64,000 nt of DNA from Pelomicrobium methylotrophicum (lineage in GTDB: Bacteria > Pseudomonadota > Gammaproteobacteria > Burkholderiales > UBA6910): contig NZ_VPFL01000005.1 of NCBI RefSeq assembly GCF_008014345.1, positions 1 through 64,000 of the forward strand, given 5' to 3'. Below the pieces are notes generated by a model. The model ran no database searches. It was not told the DNA's origin and saw nothing but the letters and a program-made list of their open reading frames with translations. Each line of letters opens with the position of its first letter. The first letter of the stretch is position 1. The position numbers and the translations under genes were made by a program. Positions 61,850 to 64,000 of this stretch are shown here, piece by piece.

Positions 61850-62490
61850 GCGAGCGCCTCATCCGGATTCTCCTCGCCGATGACCATGCGGTGGTCCGCG
61901 CCGGATTCCGCCGGTTACTCGAACAGCGGCCGGAAATTCGCGTCCTCGCCGAGGCCGTGAGCGGCGAGGACGCCTACCGGCTGTACGGGGTGCTCAAGCC
62001 GGATGTGGTGGTGATGGACCTCTCCATGCCCGGCATGGGGGGGATGGGCACGATCCGGCGCATCGTCGCCCGCGACCCCTCGGCGCGCATCCTCGTATTC
62101 AGCATCCATGAAAGCGAGGCCTTCGCCCTGCAAGCCTTGAAAAGCGGCGCCCTGGGCTACCTCACCAAGGCGGCGGCCCCCGACGTGATCGTGACCGCGG
62201 TGCACGAAGTGGCCCGGGGCCGCCCCTATCTTGCCCCGGACGTGGCGCAGCGGATCGCCCTCTATACGGCAACGGGGGCGGACGATCCGCTGGCTTGCCT
62301 GACCGCCCGGGAATTCGAGGTCTTTCAACTGGTGGTGGACGGCCGCACCATCGACCAGATCGCCGAAGCCCTGCACCTCTCCAGCAAGACCGTTGCCAAC
62401 TACGCCACGCAAATCAAGCAGAAGCTGGGCGTCTCGAGCCCCGTGGAGCTGGTGCGTCTGGCGCTGAAACACCGCGTCATCTCCGACTGA
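61846..62490 (+). CDS. NarL/LuxR-type response regulator
   Basis: The protein has 214 residues. Receiver: DD at 12-13, phospho-Asp58 (VVVMDLSMPGMGG), Lys in YLTKAAAP. The C-terminal LuxR helix-turn-helix reads LTAREFEVFQLVVDGRTIDQ, then IAEALHLSSKTVANYATQIK. ATG 61846 overlaps the kinase stop (ATGA). A terminator follows before the TonB receptor gene. Confidence 0.94.
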   Translation: MSERLIRILLADDHAVVRAGFRRLLEQRPEIRVLAEAVSGEDAYRLYGVLKPDVVVMDLSMPGMGGMGTIRRIVARDPSARILVFSIHESEAFALQALKSGALGYLTKAAAPDVIVTAVHEVARGRPYLAPDVAQRIALYTATGADDPLACLTAREFEVFQLVVDGRTIDQIAEALHLSSKTVANYATQIKQKLGVSSPVELVRLALKHRVISD

Positions 62491-62709
62491 TTCTCCCGCC
62501 GCTGCGACGGGAAGATTTCCCGGCGCATTTTAAGAAATATCCGCACGCGGGCCCGTCCCTTTGGTTGCTAAGCTCTGAGGGCGAGCTGGACCACGCAAAG
62601 GGGAACGCGGCGGAGAAGCACAAGGTCATGAAAGCGCCTTGCGTGCGCTATTCCTCTTGAGCGGCACCGGGTGAGGCTTTTTAAACGCATCAGCCTTGTC
62701 CTCCCTTCG

Positions 62710-62746
62710 GGCGCCCCGGCGCGGGCGCCGCTTCTTTTTGCTTTTT
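62710..62746 (+). terminator. intrinsic terminator after the response regulator
   Basis: GGCGCCC (62710-62716) pairs with GGGCGCC (62723-62729), followed by GCTTCTTTTTGCTTTTT. It separates the two-component operon from the receptor gene. No gene is seen elsewhere in 62491-62922. Confidence 0.65.
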
Positions 62747-62776
62747 GGCCGCTCGCCGCTGCGCTTTTCCGGCGCG

Positions 62777-62796
62777 CTGTTCCAGGATTGAAACAG
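62777..62796. promoter_or_regulatory. dyad upstream of the TonB receptor promoter
   Basis: CTGTTCCAGGATTGAAACAG is an imperfect inverted repeat (CTGTTYCA / TGRAACAG) centred about 90 bp upstream of the -24/-12 element. This is a usual place for a sigma-54 activator site, though its sequence differs from the TGTGACA motif seen at other promoters. Confidence 0.4.
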
Positions 62797-62877
62797 TTGC
62801 GTTGGGTCGGGTCGCACATCCCGGCACGCTGCTCGCAATGCCCTGCGCTTCGCGACGCTAACACTCGCTCGGGAGAT

Positions 62878-62893
62878 TGGCACGATTTCTGCG
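62878..62893 (+). promoter_or_regulatory. sigma-54 type -24/-12 promoter of the TonB receptor gene
   Basis: TGGCACGATTTCTGCG has the full TGGCACG half and TGC at -12, with GG and GC 12 bases apart. Transcription from about 62904 would leave a 20-base leader holding the GGGGAGG ribosome-binding site. Confidence 0.6.
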
Positions 62894-62925
62894 ATGGGCG
62901 AACAACCCAAAAACGGGGAGGAATG

Positions 62926-64000
62926 ATGTCGTTGGTACTCAAGAACGCATCCAAGGCATGGCGGATCGCTGCCTTGCTGTCTTTTCTTGCCGGGCCTGCC
63001 TGGGCCGAGAACCCGGCGGCCACCTTGGAAGCGCCCACGGTGGAGGTGGTGGGCACCACGCCGCTGCCCAGCGTGGGGGTTCCGCTCGAACAGGTACCCG
63101 CGGCCGTCCAGGCGGCCACAGGGAAGGAAATCGGGCGTCAGCAGGCGCTGGATCTGACCGAGTTCATGGAACGCAACCTCGCCAGCGTGACCCTCAACGC
63201 CGCCCAGCACAACCCCTTCCAGCCGGACTTAAGCTTCAGGGGCTTTTCCGCCTCGCCGCTCCTCGGCACGCCCCAGGGCATCTCGGTGTTCGTGGACGGA
63301 GTGCGGGTGAACGAATCCTTCGGGGATACGGTGAACTGGGATTTGATCCCGCGCTCTGCCATCTCCACGATCAACTTGATTCCCGGCTCCAACCCCTTGT
63401 TCGGGCTGAACACCCTGGGCGGGGCGTTGGCGGTCCACACCAAGTCCGGCTTCCAGTACCCGGGCTTTGCGGCCCAGGCGCTCGGAGGATCCTGGGGCCG
63501 GCGGGCGCTGGAATTCGAGCAGGGCGGCTTTCGGGATCGCGTGGACTGGTTCGTGACCGGCAACCTCTTCGATGAGGACGGCTGGCGGCAGCATTCTCCC
63601 TCGGCCGTTCGGCAGCTCTTCGGCAAGCTGGGGTTCGAAGACGACGTGCTGGACCTGGACGCGAGTTTCACTTACGCGGACAACACGCTCGAGGGCGTAC
63701 AGGCGCTGCCCTTGTCGATGCTGGACCGGCCGGAACAGGCGTACACCTGGCCAGACCGCACCCACAACAAGCTCACGTTCCTGGCCCTCAAGGGCAGCCG
63801 CCTCTTCGGCGAGGACCGGATCCTCACCGCCAACGTCTACTATCGCCGGCTCAGAAGCGACAACTTCAGCAGCAACGTCAACGATGAGTTCGATCCCGTG
63901 GCGAGCCCCCACCAGGGGTTCAATGACCTCAGCAACACGGATCAGCGGACCTACGGCGGATCGCTGCAACTGACCTTCCTCACTCACCTGGCGGGCCGGA
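62926..64000 (+). CDS. TonB-dependent outer-membrane receptor (5' part, runs off the window)
   Basis: An open frame of 358 codons continues past the right edge. A signal peptide (AWRIAALLSFLAGPAWA) precedes a plug domain: PTVEVVGTTPLPSVGVPLEQ, LTEFMERNLASVTLNAAQHN, LSFRGFSASPLLGTPQGISV and FVDGVRVNESFGDTVNWDLI, then SNPLFGLNTLGGALAVHTKS and barrel strands. ATG 62926 is preferred over ATG 62923 for spacing from GGGGAGG. A sigma-54-type promoter lies just upstream, so the receptor may serve lanthanide-chelate or cofactor uptake with the XoxF system; the ligand is inference. Confidence 0.9.
   Translation, partial: MSLVLKNASKAWRIAALLSFLAGPAWAENPAATLEAPTVEVVGTTPLPSVGVPLEQVPAAVQAATGKEIGRQQALDLTEFMERNLASVTLNAAQHNPFQPDLSFRGFSASPLLGTPQGISVFVDGVRVNESFGDTVNWDLIPRSAISTINLIPGSNPLFGLNTLGGALAVHTKSGFQYPGFAAQALGGSWGRRALEFEQGGFRDRVDWFVTGNLFDEDGWRQHSPSAVRQLFGKLGFEDDVLDLDASFTYADNTLEGVQALPLSMLDRPEQAYTWPDRTHNKLTFLALKGSRLFGEDRILTANVYYRRLRSDNFSSNVNDEFDPVASPHQGFNDLSNTDQRTYGGSLQLTFLTHLAGR

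Noticed and set aside
1-64000. CRISPR arrays, insertion sequences with transposase genes, rRNA genes, prophage
   Set aside because: No regularly spaced repeats, no transposase or integrase frames and no rRNA sequence were seen.

Overview
The window is GC-rich DNA from a Gram-negative bacterium. Many proteins look betaproteobacterial: the GlnRS, the Lys-rich SWIB protein, the cytochrome c5-type protein and the porin. The organism is a lanthanide-type methylotroph. It carries a XoxF methanol dehydrogenase with its cytochrome and binding protein, PQQ biosynthesis genes, and almost a full tetrahydromethanopterin (H4MPT)/methanofuran formaldehyde-oxidation module. A flavocytochrome c sulfide dehydrogenase end, a tungsten aldehyde oxidoreductase operon and many redox proteins suit a metabolically versatile betaproteobacterium. 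A relative of Pelomicrobium or similar XoxF-bearing lineages is possible, but the sequence alone does not settle the genus.

Layout. 1-1.1 kb: the 3' end of a sulfide dehydrogenase flavoprotein, then gene debris (a frameshifted peroxiredoxin end, and a small antitoxin-like gene with a broken toxin). 1.2-12.7 kb: housekeeping and signalling genes, namely glnS, a palindromic-repeat island, a SWIB/histone-like protein, a three-gene phosphorelay ending in an EAL protein, a PfkB kinase, a lipoprotein, a PlsC acyltransferase with an OlsB remnant, and apaH. 12.7-19.9 kb: cytochrome c, tRNA-Arg(CCG), alanine dehydrogenase, a NUDIX protein and an aldehyde:ferredoxin oxidoreductase operon with its own MoaD-like protein. 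20.1-27.5 kb: a TonB receptor, an ABC-2 exporter and pqqBCDE (no pqqA). 27.8-39.7 kb: a porin, quinoprotein-accessory genes (two metallo-beta-lactamase-fold proteins and a SoxYZ-like carrier), then xoxF-xoxG-xoxJ, a trypsin-like protease and an unknown secreted protein. 39.7-58.0 kb: fhcCDAB, beta-RFAP synthase, mtdB, mch, fae and cofactor-biosynthesis genes (mfnB, mfnE and mfnF relatives, three ATP-grasp proteins, a CitG-like protein, HisA-like, DUF447, DHPS-like and DmrB-like). 58.2-64 kb: a sigma-54 activator, a NarX/NarL-type two-component pair and a TonB receptor running off the edge.

How it fits together. Methanol enters the periplasm, probably through the porin. XoxF oxidises it with PQQ and a lanthanide, and electrons pass to XoxG. 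Fae condenses formaldehyde with H4MPT, MtdB and Mch oxidise the adduct, and the Fhc complex releases formate. The TonB receptors may import metal chelates or cofactor.

The most interesting signal is regulatory. Six sites with the GG-N10-GC sigma-54 geometry stand directly upstream of the porin, xoxF, fhc, the mptG-mtdB-mch-fae cluster, the DmrB/mfn operon and the terminal TonB receptor. An AcoR-type sigma-54 activator with an intact GAFTGA loop is encoded inside the same island. TGTGACA motifs lie at enhancer distance from four of the six. Together they suggest one sigma-54 regulon covering the whole XoxF-to-H4MPT route. A separate 15-bp motif is shared by the regions upstream of pqqB and the first TonB receptor.
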